From Phycisphaerae bacterium (GTDB lineage: Bacteria > Planctomycetota > Phycisphaerae > Phycisphaerales > SM1A02): a stretch of 38,170 nt of DNA. Under the pieces are notes generated by a model that did no database searches, was not told the origin of the DNA, and was given only the letters and a program-made list of their open reading frames with translations. Of this stretch, positions 6,998-14,048 are shown in pieces; position 1 is the stretch's first letter; every line of letters begins with the position of its first letter. The stretch covers positions 97,769-135,938 of the forward strand of contig PAQL01000031.1 of assembly GCA_002709295.1 (NCBI GenBank), given 5' to 3'. The translations under genes and the position numbers were made by a program.

Positions 6998-7069
6998 GGT
7001 CAACGCGGCGAACCGCGTTGCAGTCTTGAAGACCGAGACTGCCAGGGCATGCCGCTGACGACTGTCAGC
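6998..7069 (-). repeat. Three-hairpin leader repeat, copy C
   Basis: Best preserved copy. Hairpin 1: CAACGCGG 7001-7008 with CCGCGTTG 7013-7020, perfect 8 bp, loop UUCG on the minus strand. Hairpin 2: GCAGTC 7020-7025 with GACTGC 7037-7042. Hairpin 3: GCTGAC 7054-7059 with GTCAGC 7064-7069, 4-nt loop. Confidence 0.7.
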
Positions 7070-7077
7070 AACGCATG

Positions 7078-7646
7078 GGTGAGGATGGGCGCGAAGCATG
7101 GCTGCCGTCGCAGGGAAAACCGAATCGCGGACGGCCCGCTTTAGGGCAGGCCCGCGTCACGGGACAAGGCAAGGACCAGGGCGCCGAAGGCCACGCGGGC
7201 CTTCGGCTGGAGAGGAAGGAAAACCACCTGTGGGCTGCGTCAGCGCAGGCCGTCGTCAAAGCCGTTCGCTGCGTCAGCAATCGCACCCGGCCCGTTTCGT
7301 GGCTGGGGCCGGAAACCTCTGGCGTGCATCCACACACAAAGGGAGCCCGTTGTTCCGCCGGCGGGCACCGGCACGGAATACCCTCGGCCCAAGTGGCCTC
7401 CTCACGGCTCGCGCGGCGGCAAGGCGTCAGGAAGCCCCTCGTGGCCGAGGCAAGGCACACCGATCAAGGGAATGGCGGCGGGCGCGATTCGTGGAGCAAT
7501 GACCTTCTCGCCCCGTCGCCCGATGCCGGGCAGACGGGGCGAGCACACCGTTGCAGAAGGAGACGCGCGCTTTGGAGTCCCGCGCGGTGCGGGACGTTTG
7601 CCTCGCCGCCAGTGAAGTGGCCGGCGCGGCAGGGGAAAAGCGAGGA
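7078..7646 (-). other. 570-bp gene-free, stem-loop-rich region downstream of topB
   Basis: I see no credible protein here; open frames on both strands lack ribosome sites and family features. It holds strong inverted repeats: 10 bp GCCGAAGGCC / GGCCTTCGGC (7183-7207); an 11-bp stem CTCGCCCCGTC / GACGGGGCGAG enclosing GCCCG / CGGGC (7507-7543); GTCCCGC / GCGGGAC (7577-7595). An 11-bp direct repeat GCTGCGTCAGC occurs at 7234-7244 and 7268-7278. Together with repeat copy C this makes about 780 bp between the topB stop and the next start. It could encode a structured RNA or a long 5' leader. Confidence 0.5.
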
Positions 7647-9662
7647 TCAGGACGCCTTGGAGGCAGCGCGCCGCTTGCGCGGTGCGCTGCGCCGGCCCGT
7701 CGGGGACTCGATCGGCAGCGTGCCCTTGCAGTCCGGGTAGCGCGAGCAGGACCAGAACGCGCCGCTCTTGCCCGTGCGCTGCTGCATCGGTGTGCCGCAC
7801 TGCGGGCAGGCCGGCGCCGGCGGCAGCTTGAGCGAGAGCGTTGCGCCGCGGTACTGCTGCACGAGCTGGCCGACCCACACGGACTGCTTCTCGATGAAGG
7901 TGTCCAGCGCCATCTGGCCGGCCTCGATCATGTCGAGTGCCTGCTCCCACACCGCCGTGGTGCCGGGGTCGGCGATGGCCGAGGGCACCGCGTCGATGAG
8001 CGTGAATGCCGCGTCGGAAGCGCGGACGGCGCGGCCTTTCTTGACCAGGTAGCCGCGACCGATCAGACCGTTGATGATGTTGGCGCGTGTCGCCTCGGTG
8101 CCGATGCCGGTGGTATCTCGCAGCTTCTGTTTCAGCCGCGGGTCGGTCACGAACTTGGCGACGGTCTTCATGGCCTTGATCAGCTCGCCCTGCGTGTAGG
8201 GTTTGGGCGGCAGCGTCTTCAGCGCCTTGAGATCCACCTTTCCGACCGGGCAGGACAGGCCCGCATGCAGGGCGGGCAGCACCTGGCTGCGCTGCGCATC
8301 CTCGCCATCGGCATCGTCCGGCCCCGGCGTCGCCAGCACCTCGCGCCAGCCGGTGACGGCGATCTGCTTGCCCACGGCCGCCAGCGACTGACCGCCGCAC
8401 GAGAACTGCGCCATCGTGCGGTCGAACTCATGGTGTGGGAGGAACTGCGCGAAGTAATGGGCGCGGATCAGCCGGTAGACGGCCAGCTCCTTCTCGCTCA
8501 TGGCCGACAGGTTGGCGGGTTCCAGCGTCGGGATGATGCCGTGGTGAGCCGACACCTTGCCGTCGTTCCATGCACGCGAGCGCAGTTGGCGATCCAGGCG
8601 CTCGATCAGCGGCCGCAGGCTGGGGTCGGTCTTGACCAGGCTGTCGAGTACGGTCGGCACCTCAGCCAGCATGCTCTCGGGCAGGTAGCCCGAATCCGAG
8701 CGCGGATACGTTGTCGCCTTGTGCGTCTCGTACAGCGCCTGGGCAATGTCCAGCGTCTCCTGCACGTCGAGGCCCAACTGCTTGGAGCACACTTCCTGCA
8801 GCGTGCCCAGGTCGAACGGCAGCGGCGGCCCTTCGCGAACGCGCTCGGTTTCTACCGACAGCACCTGGGCGGAGCCGGCCGTGCGCAGGCGCTCGGCGGC
8901 CTGCTGCGCCACCGGCTGTTGCAGGCAGCGGCCCGCATCGTCGGTGCTGCCTTGCGGCGGCGTCCAGCTTGCGACGAAGGGCTGGCCTGCATGCGATAGC
9001 GCAACCTCGATGGCCCAGAACGGTACGCAGACGAAGCGCGCGATCTCGCGATCGCGGTCCACGACCAACTTCAGCGTCGGCGTCTGCACGCGCCCCACCG
9101 ACAGCACGCCGCTATAGCCGGCCTGGCGCCCCAGCAGTGTGAACAAGCGGCTCAGGTTCATCCCGATCAGCCAGTCGGCGCGCGATCGGGCGAGTGCGGA
9201 GAAATACAGCGGCAGCGTCTCGGCGGACGGCTTGAGCGCACCCAGCGCTTTGCGGATCGACGCATCGTTGAGCGCCGACAGCCACAGGCGCTGAATCGGC
9301 CCGCGGTAGCCGCATAGGTCGATGATCTCGCGGGCGATCATCTCGCCCTCGCGGTCGGCGTCGGTCGCTATCACCAGCTCGCCCGCCTTGGCGACGAGCT
9401 GCTGCACGACCTTGAATTGCGCCGCGGTCGCCGCCTTGGGCTCGACACGCCAACGCTCAGGAAGAATAGGCAGTTGCTCGATGGCCCAGCGCTTGTATTG
9501 TTCGCCGTAGCCTTCGGGCGGAACCGCCTCCACCAGATGACCGATGCACCAGGTCACGACGACACCCGCGCCGCTGTAGCAGCCGTTGCCGCGTTGGCCG
9601 GCGCCCAGCACACGGGCGATGTCCTTGCCCTGGGACGGCTTCTCGCACAGAAACACGCGCAT
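7647..9662 (-). CDS. topB: DNA topoisomerase III (ICE type)
   Basis: 671 residues from an ATG at 9662 with AAGGAGG upstream. It is a type IA topoisomerase that cleaves and passes single DNA strands, probably resolving ICE replication or transfer intermediates. The Toprim domain at the N-terminus holds the EKPSQGKDIA start and the metal-binding DADREGE (101-107). The active-site tyrosine is in TTYPRSD (Tyr319). The gate region includes LSVGRVQTPTLKLVVDRD (about 187-204). A C-terminal zinc ribbon has CPQC...CSRYPDC (Cys 619, 622, 639, 645), then a Lys/Arg tail, as in plasmid and ICE TopB. It follows ssb with a 297-bp spacer that carries one of the 21-bp palindromes, so it may have its own promoter as well. 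Confidence 0.95.
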   Translation of the reverse strand: MRVFLCEKPSQGKDIARVLGAGQRGNGCYSGAGVVVTWCIGHLVEAVPPEGYGEQYKRWAIEQLPILPERWRVEPKAATAAQFKVVQQLVAKAGELVIATDADREGEMIAREIIDLCGYRGPIQRLWLSALNDASIRKALGALKPSAETLPLYFSALARSRADWLIGMNLSRLFTLLGRQAGYSGVLSVGRVQTPTLKLVVDRDREIARFVCVPFWAIEVALSHAGQPFVASWTPPQGSTDDAGRCLQQPVAQQAAERLRTAGSAQVLSVETERVREGPPLPFDLGTLQEVCSKQLGLDVQETLDIAQALYETHKATTYPRSDSGYLPESMLAEVPTVLDSLVKTDPSLRPLIERLDRQLRSRAWNDGKVSAHHGIIPTLEPANLSAMSEKELAVYRLIRAHYFAQFLPHHEFDRTMAQFSCGGQSLAAVGKQIAVTGWREVLATPGPDDADGEDAQRSQVLPALHAGLSCPVGKVDLKALKTLPPKPYTQGELIKAMKTVAKFVTDPRLKQKLRDTTGIGTEATRANIINGLIGRGYLVKKGRAVRASDAAFTLIDAVPSAIADPGTTAVWEQALDMIEAGQMALDTFIEKQSVWVGQLVQQYRGATLSLKLPPAPACPQCGTPMQQRTGKSGAFWSCSRYPDCKGTLPIESPTGRRSAPRKRRAASKAS

Positions 9663-9789
9663 GAAGCCTCCTTGGAAATGTGCGGTTCATCGGATGGGCG
9701 TCAGCTTGGCGGGGCCAGGAGATGCCGGCAGCAAGGAAGCCGATTGATGCAGACACCGCTTTGTGATCGGCAGGTGGTCTGTTGCTGCA

Positions 9790-9807
9790 GCGGTGCGCGT
9801 ACACCGC
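9790..9807 (-). promoter_or_regulatory. Hairpin in the topB leader
   Basis: GCGGTG / CACCGC with a 6-nt loop, extended by TGCTG / CAGCA with a bulge, about 130 bases before the topB start. Confidence 0.4.
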
Positions 9808-9873
9808 AGCAGGAGCTGGCACAGCAAGAGCGTCGTTTCGGGAGGACGGCTGGAACTCCGTGGACGACCTTGG

Positions 9874-9894
9874 AGCTATCCCCCGGGGATGGCT
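9874..9894. promoter_or_regulatory. 21-bp palindrome, copy 1 (upstream of topB)
   Basis: Arms AGCTATCCCC and GGGGATGGCT around one central base, one mismatch. Lies 212 bp before the topB start, between ssb and topB. Nearly identical to the copies at 11793 and 12828, which suggests one DNA-binding regulator. Confidence 0.6.
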
Positions 9895-9959
9895 CGCTGG
9901 TGCATCGCGGGCGTATGACGGTTGCTACAGCCGCCCTCGGGGGAACGGCGATGGGCGAA

Positions 9960-10343
9960 TTACTGTCCGCCGGCCGGCTTGGCGCTGAGCGCCACCGACT
10001 CGATGCGGTACGGCAGGATGCCCACGCGCCGCGCCTCGACCTTGAACGTCACGCGCTCGTTCTCGTCGGCGTCCTCCCATTCGTCGCGCACGGTGCGGCC
10101 CTCGACCAGCACCCGCATACCTTTCTGGTACAGCGTCTTCCAGTGCTCGGCGTCGCGGTGCCACAGCTCCACGGGCGCCCAGAAGCCGCCGCGATCTTCG
10201 TACTCGCCGTCCTTCTTCGGGATCGGGTTGTCGAAGTAGACGTTCAGGCGAAGCAGCCGGCGCGGCTCGTCGTTGCCGTTCGGAAATTCGCGGTAGTCCG
10301 GCGCAGAACCGATGTTGCCCTCGCCGACGAAGTGCGTGCTCAT
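9960..10343 (-). CDS. ssb: Single-stranded DNA-binding protein (ICE type)
   Basis: 127 residues, start at 10343 after CAAGGAG. One OB-fold domain: an N-terminal MSTHFVGEGNIGSAPDYREF, strand LLRLNVYFDNPI, then WAPVELWHRDAEHW and MRVLVEGRTVRDEW, all in the usual SSB positions. It binds ssDNA during ICE replication or transfer. The chain ends in SAKPAGGQ and lacks the acidic DDDIPF-like tip that chromosomal SSBs use to recruit partners. The start codon overlaps the DUF3158 stop as ATGA, so translation is coupled. TopB lies downstream. Confidence 0.92.
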   Translation of the reverse strand: MSTHFVGEGNIGSAPDYREFPNGNDEPRRLLRLNVYFDNPIPKKDGEYEDRGGFWAPVELWHRDAEHWKTLYQKGMRVLVEGRTVRDEWEDADENERVTFKVEARRVGILPYRIESVALSAKPAGGQ

Positions 10344-10888
10344 GGTGACTCCTTGGTGGTGGGTGGAACGGACGCGGTATGCCCGTGGACGCGCCGCAGG
10401 TAAGCCGCTTCGGCCTGCGCGGCCTTGTTGGCGCATTCCAGGGCTTGGCGAGCGATGCTGTGGGTCAGACTGATCTGCATGTTCAGCACGATGCGCTGCA
10501 GTTCGATCGCGTACAGCTCGTCGATCAGCGAGGCCGGCGTCGCGGGGTTGGCCAGCAGGGCCTCCCACAACGCCACGCCCATGGAGGAACGGTCGAGGTT
10601 GCGCCAGCGCAGGAAGGTCGTCCCTGCGCCAGTGGCCTGCTGGGCCAGTTGCACGTCGAGCAGACTGAATGGATAGGCGCGCGCCTGGGGCAGCACGCGC
10701 CGCTGCGCCAGGCCAATCACGTCGTCGCGCAGCGCTGCGCACTGGCTGGCCCAGGTCTCCAGACTCCCCTTACCCTTAAAAGGCTGTAAAAGGCCTTTTA
10801 GGTAGCCTGCGTGTTCCAGCCGCTGGAAGTCCGCCTGTTCCAGCGCCACGAAGCGCGTGGAGTGGCTGATAGGGGGCGATGCTGTCAT
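10340..10888 (-). CDS. DUF3158 family protein
   Basis: 182 residues, starting at 10888 with MTASPPISHSTRF. The start overlaps the PFL_4669 stop as ATGA, and its own stop overlaps the ssb start the same way, making a tightly coupled three-gene block. The product is alpha-helical and soluble, with FVALEQADFQRLEHAGYLKG at the N-terminus and LYAIELQRIVLNMQ in the C-terminal helix. The DUF3158 family occurs in this ICE class next to ssb. Its function is unknown; an SSB or replication accessory role is suggested by the coupling only. Confidence 0.85.
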   Translation of the reverse strand: MTASPPISHSTRFVALEQADFQRLEHAGYLKGLLQPFKGKGSLETWASQCAALRDDVIGLAQRRVLPQARAYPFSLLDVQLAQQATGAGTTFLRWRNLDRSSMGVALWEALLANPATPASLIDELYAIELQRIVLNMQISLTHSIARQALECANKAAQAEAAYLRRVHGHTASVPPTTKESP

Positions 10889-11673
10889 GCGCCAACACCC
10901 TCATCGCCCGCCGCACCATCGGCTGCGCCACCCGTGGAAGCCTGCGCATCGGGCACGATGGCAGGCGCAGCAGGCGGCGTGCCGGGCTTGTTCGTCCGCC
11001 GCGCGATGGGTGGCGCGAAGCGCGAGCGGCGCGTGCCTTCCAGCACGTCCTGCGGCAACTCGCCGAACTTCTCCAGCGCCGCTCGCGCCGCCGCGTTCTT
11101 CGCCGCGAAGTCGTCGCGCGTCGTGCCCGAGTAGCGGTACTGCTGGGCCAGCGAGAACAGGCTGCGCAGCGCGTGCGCACCATCATTGAGCCAGCGCTCC
11201 AAGGTGCTGCGGTCGATCAGCGCCGTGTGGTGCGCCAGGATGAGTTTGCGTGCCAGGTCGTCGTAGTCGGCCAGCAGATACACCGCCATGAAGCCGAGCT
11301 GGGCGTTCACGAACAGCGGCAGCTTCACCGGCTGCACGTTCATGTTCTCGCCCAGCGACAGCGCCGATGGCACGTCGGCCAAGGCCTGATCCACCTGGTC
11401 GCGCAGGGTCTGCAGACGGGTCTTGGTGTCGGCGAGCTTGTCCTCGATCCGCAACATCCACCAGTCCGAGTACGGGTCGTCCTGCTCGGCGCCGCGCTTC
11501 ATCTTGTTCATGGCGCCGATGAAGCCGTTGAGACCGATGATGCCTGGGCGCCCCTCGGTCGGCGCGCGGCCGTGCCAGATGCGCGAAGCGTGGTGCGTGT
11601 GCAGCGTCAGCGACATCGCGCTGCGCAGCGATCCGAGATTCAGTTGCAGGGGTTCTGTGCGTTCGTTGGCCAT
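10885..11673 (-). CDS. PFL_4669 family integrating conjugative element protein
   Basis: 262 residues from an ATG at 11673. The N-terminal ~200 residues are the conserved part: LNLGSLRSAMSLTLHTHHAS, RIWHGRAPTEGRPGIIGL, then helical segments. The last ~60 residues are a Pro/Ala-rich tail beginning RTNKPGTPPAAP. The family is a signature of ICEs of the PFGI-1/clc class; its molecular role is not known. First gene of the PFL_4669-DUF3158-ssb block, with a 21-bp palindrome 120 bp before its start, a likely promoter-control site. Confidence 0.88.
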   Translation of the reverse strand: MANERTEPLQLNLGSLRSAMSLTLHTHHASRIWHGRAPTEGRPGIIGLNGFIGAMNKMKRGAEQDDPYSDWWMLRIEDKLADTKTRLQTLRDQVDQALADVPSALSLGENMNVQPVKLPLFVNAQLGFMAVYLLADYDDLARKLILAHHTALIDRSTLERWLNDGAHALRSLFSLAQQYRYSGTTRDDFAAKNAAARAALEKFGELPQDVLEGTRRSRFAPPIARRTNKPGTPPAAPAIVPDAQASTGGAADGAAGDEGVGA

Positions 11674-11861
11674 GGGAGCGACTCGCGGTGAATTGGCGAG
11701 TCGCCAGCATCGGCATCGGCCGGAAGGCTGTCAGTCAACAAACCGCAGCCCATGCGCGCCCGGTTTGTTCCGCGCGGAAGGCTGTGTGTGCCGGCTATCC
11801 CCTGGGGATAGCTCGGCGGATGTGTTCGCGGCTCGCGCGGAGGGGAGACCGCGTTGCGGGG
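11674..11861 (-). promoter_or_regulatory. Intergenic control region before the PFL_4669 gene
   Basis: Besides the 21-bp palindrome it holds two hairpins near the start codon: GACTCGC / GCGAGTC (about 11680-11703) and CAAACCG / CGGTTTG (about 11738-11767). Confidence 0.45.
11793..11813. promoter_or_regulatory. 21-bp palindrome, copy 2 (upstream of PFL_4669 gene)
   Basis: Arms GGCTATCCCC and GGGGATAGCT around a central T, one mismatch at the outermost pair. It is 120 bp before the start at 11673. Confidence 0.65.
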
Positions 11862-12716
11862 CTATGCTTCGCGAGGTCTGTACCAGGCGGCCCGTTGCCC
11901 CTCCACCTCACGGTAGCGAAGCTCGAACAGGCGGCACTCATGCACCACCTGCCGCCAACTGCTGCAGCCGTACTTGGCTGGAAGCTGCTCGGGATGCCGG
12001 TCCGCGATCCAGCGGCCAGCGGCGGCGATGGGTGTCCAGCCCTCGACGGCCAACTGCGCGGCGGCCTCGCGCAGCGCGCGGACGATGCCGGCGGCCGGCC
12101 AGTCCACCGTGCCGTCCGGCGCGATGCCATTGACCACCAGGTCGTGGAACACATCCGACTGGACGAACTCCGCTGCCAGGCGCCGCGCCTGATCCATGTG
12201 CTCGGCCCAGCCGCGCAGCTGCTCGAAGTGTTGATCGATGCGCGTGTAGGCGGAACCGAGTTCGTCCTGTGCAACGCGGCACCCGTCCACGGTCCATAGA
12301 TCGTGCTGATCGATGAAGTGGTGCACCAGAGTGTTGCGCAGCGATACCAGGTCTTTGAGGTCGGCCTGGGTGTTGGCGTAGTCCTGCGCAGACAGGCTCA
12401 GTTGCACGCGCGTGCGAAAGGAAATCACGTCGCCGGGAAGATCGTCGTCGCGTTCCTCGCCGCCATTTCCATCGGTGACGACATACGAACCAAACAGTTG
12501 TCCGACCAACGTGCCCAGGGTCTTGGTCGCGGCATCTTCAATCCGCGCTGCGCGAATGGCCTCCAGCGAATGCGCCGGGCCTGAAATCTCGTGGTGGGCC
12601 ACGATGGCTTTCATGAGGCGCTCGTATTGTTGAAGGCGCAACAGGCATCTGCCCAGCAAGCGCTGAACGTCTTGCTGTAGTGGTTGCAGTGCGTTTGTGG
12701 CGGGGGAAGTCGTCAT
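11862..12716 (-). CDS. LOTUS/OST-HTH domain-containing ICE protein
   Basis: 284 residues if started at 12716 (MTTSPATNALQ); an ATG two codons earlier (12722) is equally possible, and neither has a strong ribosome site. The first ~200 residues are helical: LQPLQQDVQRLLGRCLLRLQ, then a segment KDLVSLRNTLVHHFIDQHD that resembles HEPN-like RNase folds (RNTLVHH reads like RX4-6H). The last ~65 residues have the OST-HTH/LOTUS pattern (EGWTPIAAAGRWIADRHPEQ, YGCSSWRQVVHECRLFEL), a fold that binds RNA, including G-quadruplexes. A palindrome (12828-12848) lies 112 bp upstream. RNA binding is inference from the fold; an RNase role for the N-part is speculative. Confidence 0.8.
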   Translation of the reverse strand: MTTSPATNALQPLQQDVQRLLGRCLLRLQQYERLMKAIVAHHEISGPAHSLEAIRAARIEDAATKTLGTLVGQLFGSYVVTDGNGGEERDDDLPGDVISFRTRVQLSLSAQDYANTQADLKDLVSLRNTLVHHFIDQHDLWTVDGCRVAQDELGSAYTRIDQHFEQLRGWAEHMDQARRLAAEFVQSDVFHDLVVNGIAPDGTVDWPAAGIVRALREAAAQLAVEGWTPIAAAGRWIADRHPEQLPAKYGCSSWRQVVHECRLFELRYREVEGQRAAWYRPREA

Positions 12717-12827
12717 GTCCATCGTCGGCCGGGCTCGTGCGTGGCTGTCCTCGTCTGATTCACAGGCGACAGTTTCGCCTGTCATTCGGCGGGCGACAAT
12801 CGAGCGCGGCGGAAAGATGTCTGTTCC

Positions 12828-12848
12828 AGCTATCCCCTGGGGATAGTC
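12828..12848. promoter_or_regulatory. 21-bp palindrome, copy 3 (upstream of LOTUS gene)
   Basis: Arms AGCTATCCCC and GGGGATAGTC around a central T; the outer two pairs on one side deviate. It lies 112 bp before the start at 12716, just after the STY4528 stop. A perfect hairpin ACAGGCGA / TCGCCTGT is also present between it and the start (about 12766-12786). Confidence 0.65.
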
Positions 12849-12852
12849 AACA

Positions 12853-14046
12853 TCAGCGATCACGCAAGGCTTCTCGGAGCTGAGCCAGGTAGGCTCGTGC
12901 GACCTCGGGGTCAGCCGCACGGGATGCCGGCGGTGACGAGGGCGCAGGTGACGGGGGCGCTGGCGGTGCCGATGCACTTTCTCCGGCCCAGGCCTTGAAC
13001 TCCCCGCGGATCGCCTTCTGGATGATGCCAAACAGGTAGCCGGCCGGGTTGCGTACCGCGCTGTTGTGGCAGCGTGCCGCCCACTCGTCGAGAACGGCCT
13101 GCCTCTGCGCCTCGTCCACCTGCTGCAGCGCCACCAGCGCGCCGGCCTGCTGCTCGTCCTTCAAGCGCAGGAAACGCTCGGGTAGCCGCAGGTTCTGCAA
13201 GGCCCTCGCGCGCGGTACTGTACGTACTTCATTTATACGATCATTACGTACTGTACGGTCCTCCTTCGGAATCCGAAGAGAGCCGTCCGGCGCGGGTTTC
13301 GGTCCTGCTTCGGATTCCGAAGACGGGCGCGCAGCATTCCGAAGAAGGGCTTCCTGGCCTTCTTCGGATTCGTGGTCCGCACCCTCCTGTGGATAACCTG
13401 GCGTCGTCCAGCCATGCAGCGCCATGCGCTGCGCCAGCACCTGCAAGCGGGTCGGCAATGTGCGGCCGCTGAGCAGCGGGTCTTCGGCAATCTCCTTGAG
13501 CGTGTTCATGCCCACGATCTGTACCGCCTTGGCGGCATGGGTCAGCGCCTGGCTGACCAGGCCGAGGTAGTCGGCATCGAGCTGCATCGCCTCGAAGGGC
13601 GACAGCGGTTCGTCGTGCAGCACGTAGAGGTTGCCTTGGATGCGGCCGGTCTTCGGGTCGCGCCGCCGCCGCGCCAGGCTGAGCCAGCGCGTCAGCCGCA
13701 GCAGCGTCAAGGCGCGCGCCACGGTCTCGTGCGAGGCTTGCGCCGCACAGGGCATGGACGCCAGATAGGGGCGGAGCTGGTCGTAGGTGGGAAAGGCGGT
13801 CACGCCGTCGTCGTTGAGCTGCAGGCGGAACACCTGCCAGGCGTTGCGCTCCAGCGGCGTCAGGCGCCGGTCGAGGAACAGCCTGCGCGGCACGCTCTCA
13901 TGGCGGTTGCCGCTGTAGAGGAAACCGTCGGCGGCCGGCGCCGTGCCCTGCGCCGGTTCCTTCGGCTCAAGGTGCCGCAGCGCCTCGTCGAACAACGCCG
14001 ACAGCGCAACCGGGCCATCGCGCCGTGATGCGCTGCCCGTGGTCAT
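12853..14046 (-). CDS. STY4528 family pathogenicity-island/ICE replication protein
   Basis: 397 residues from an ATG at 14046 (MTTGSASRRDG), which directly follows the DUF2857 stop; the open frame to 14445 is a shadow over that gene. A winged-helix region is likely at about residues 65-135 (FPTYDQLRPYLASMPC, SHETVARALTLLRLTRWLS), a typical Rep-like DNA-binding pattern. The middle (about 215-280) is low-complexity, Glu/Arg-rich, and its DNA holds iteron-like repeats. The C-terminal part, NPAGYLFGIIQKAIRGEFKAW, resembles replication-initiator tails. The family is annotated as a replication protein of islands and ICEs; initiation from the internal repeats is inference. Confidence 0.88.
   Translation of the reverse strand: MTTGSASRRDGPVALSALFDEALRHLEPKEPAQGTAPAADGFLYSGNRHESVPRRLFLDRRLTPLERNAWQVFRLQLNDDGVTAFPTYDQLRPYLASMPCAAQASHETVARALTLLRLTRWLSLARRRRDPKTGRIQGNLYVLHDEPLSPFEAMQLDADYLGLVSQALTHAAKAVQIVGMNTLKEIAEDPLLSGRTLPTRLQVLAQRMALHGWTTPGYPQEGADHESEEGQEALLRNAARPSSESEAGPKPAPDGSLRIPKEDRTVRNDRINEVRTVPRARALQNLRLPERFLRLKDEQQAGALVALQQVDEAQRQAVLDEWAARCHNSAVRNPAGYLFGIIQKAIRGEFKAWAGESASAPPAPPSPAPSSPPASRAADPEVARAYLAQLREALRDR
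13212..13368. repeat. Iteron-like repeats with a locally AT-rich patch inside the STY4528 gene
   Basis: Two 15-bp near-perfect palindromes, CTTCGGAATCCGAAG (13264-13278) and CTTCGGATTCCGAAG (13308-13322), lie exactly 44 bp apart. Next is an 11-bp inverted repeat TCCGAAGAAGG / CCTTCTTCGGA (13338-13368). Beside them, 13215-13258 is much richer in A+T than its surroundings and carries GTACTGTACG twice (13215, 13249) and TACGTA twice. Such iteron plus AT-rich layouts are typical of replication origins. Confidence 0.55.
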
Positions 14047-14048
14047 GG

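Noticed and set aside
7551-8999. 482-codon plus-strand open frame
   Set aside because: Antisense shadow of topB, with Arg/Leu/His-rich text typical of reversed GC-rich coding.
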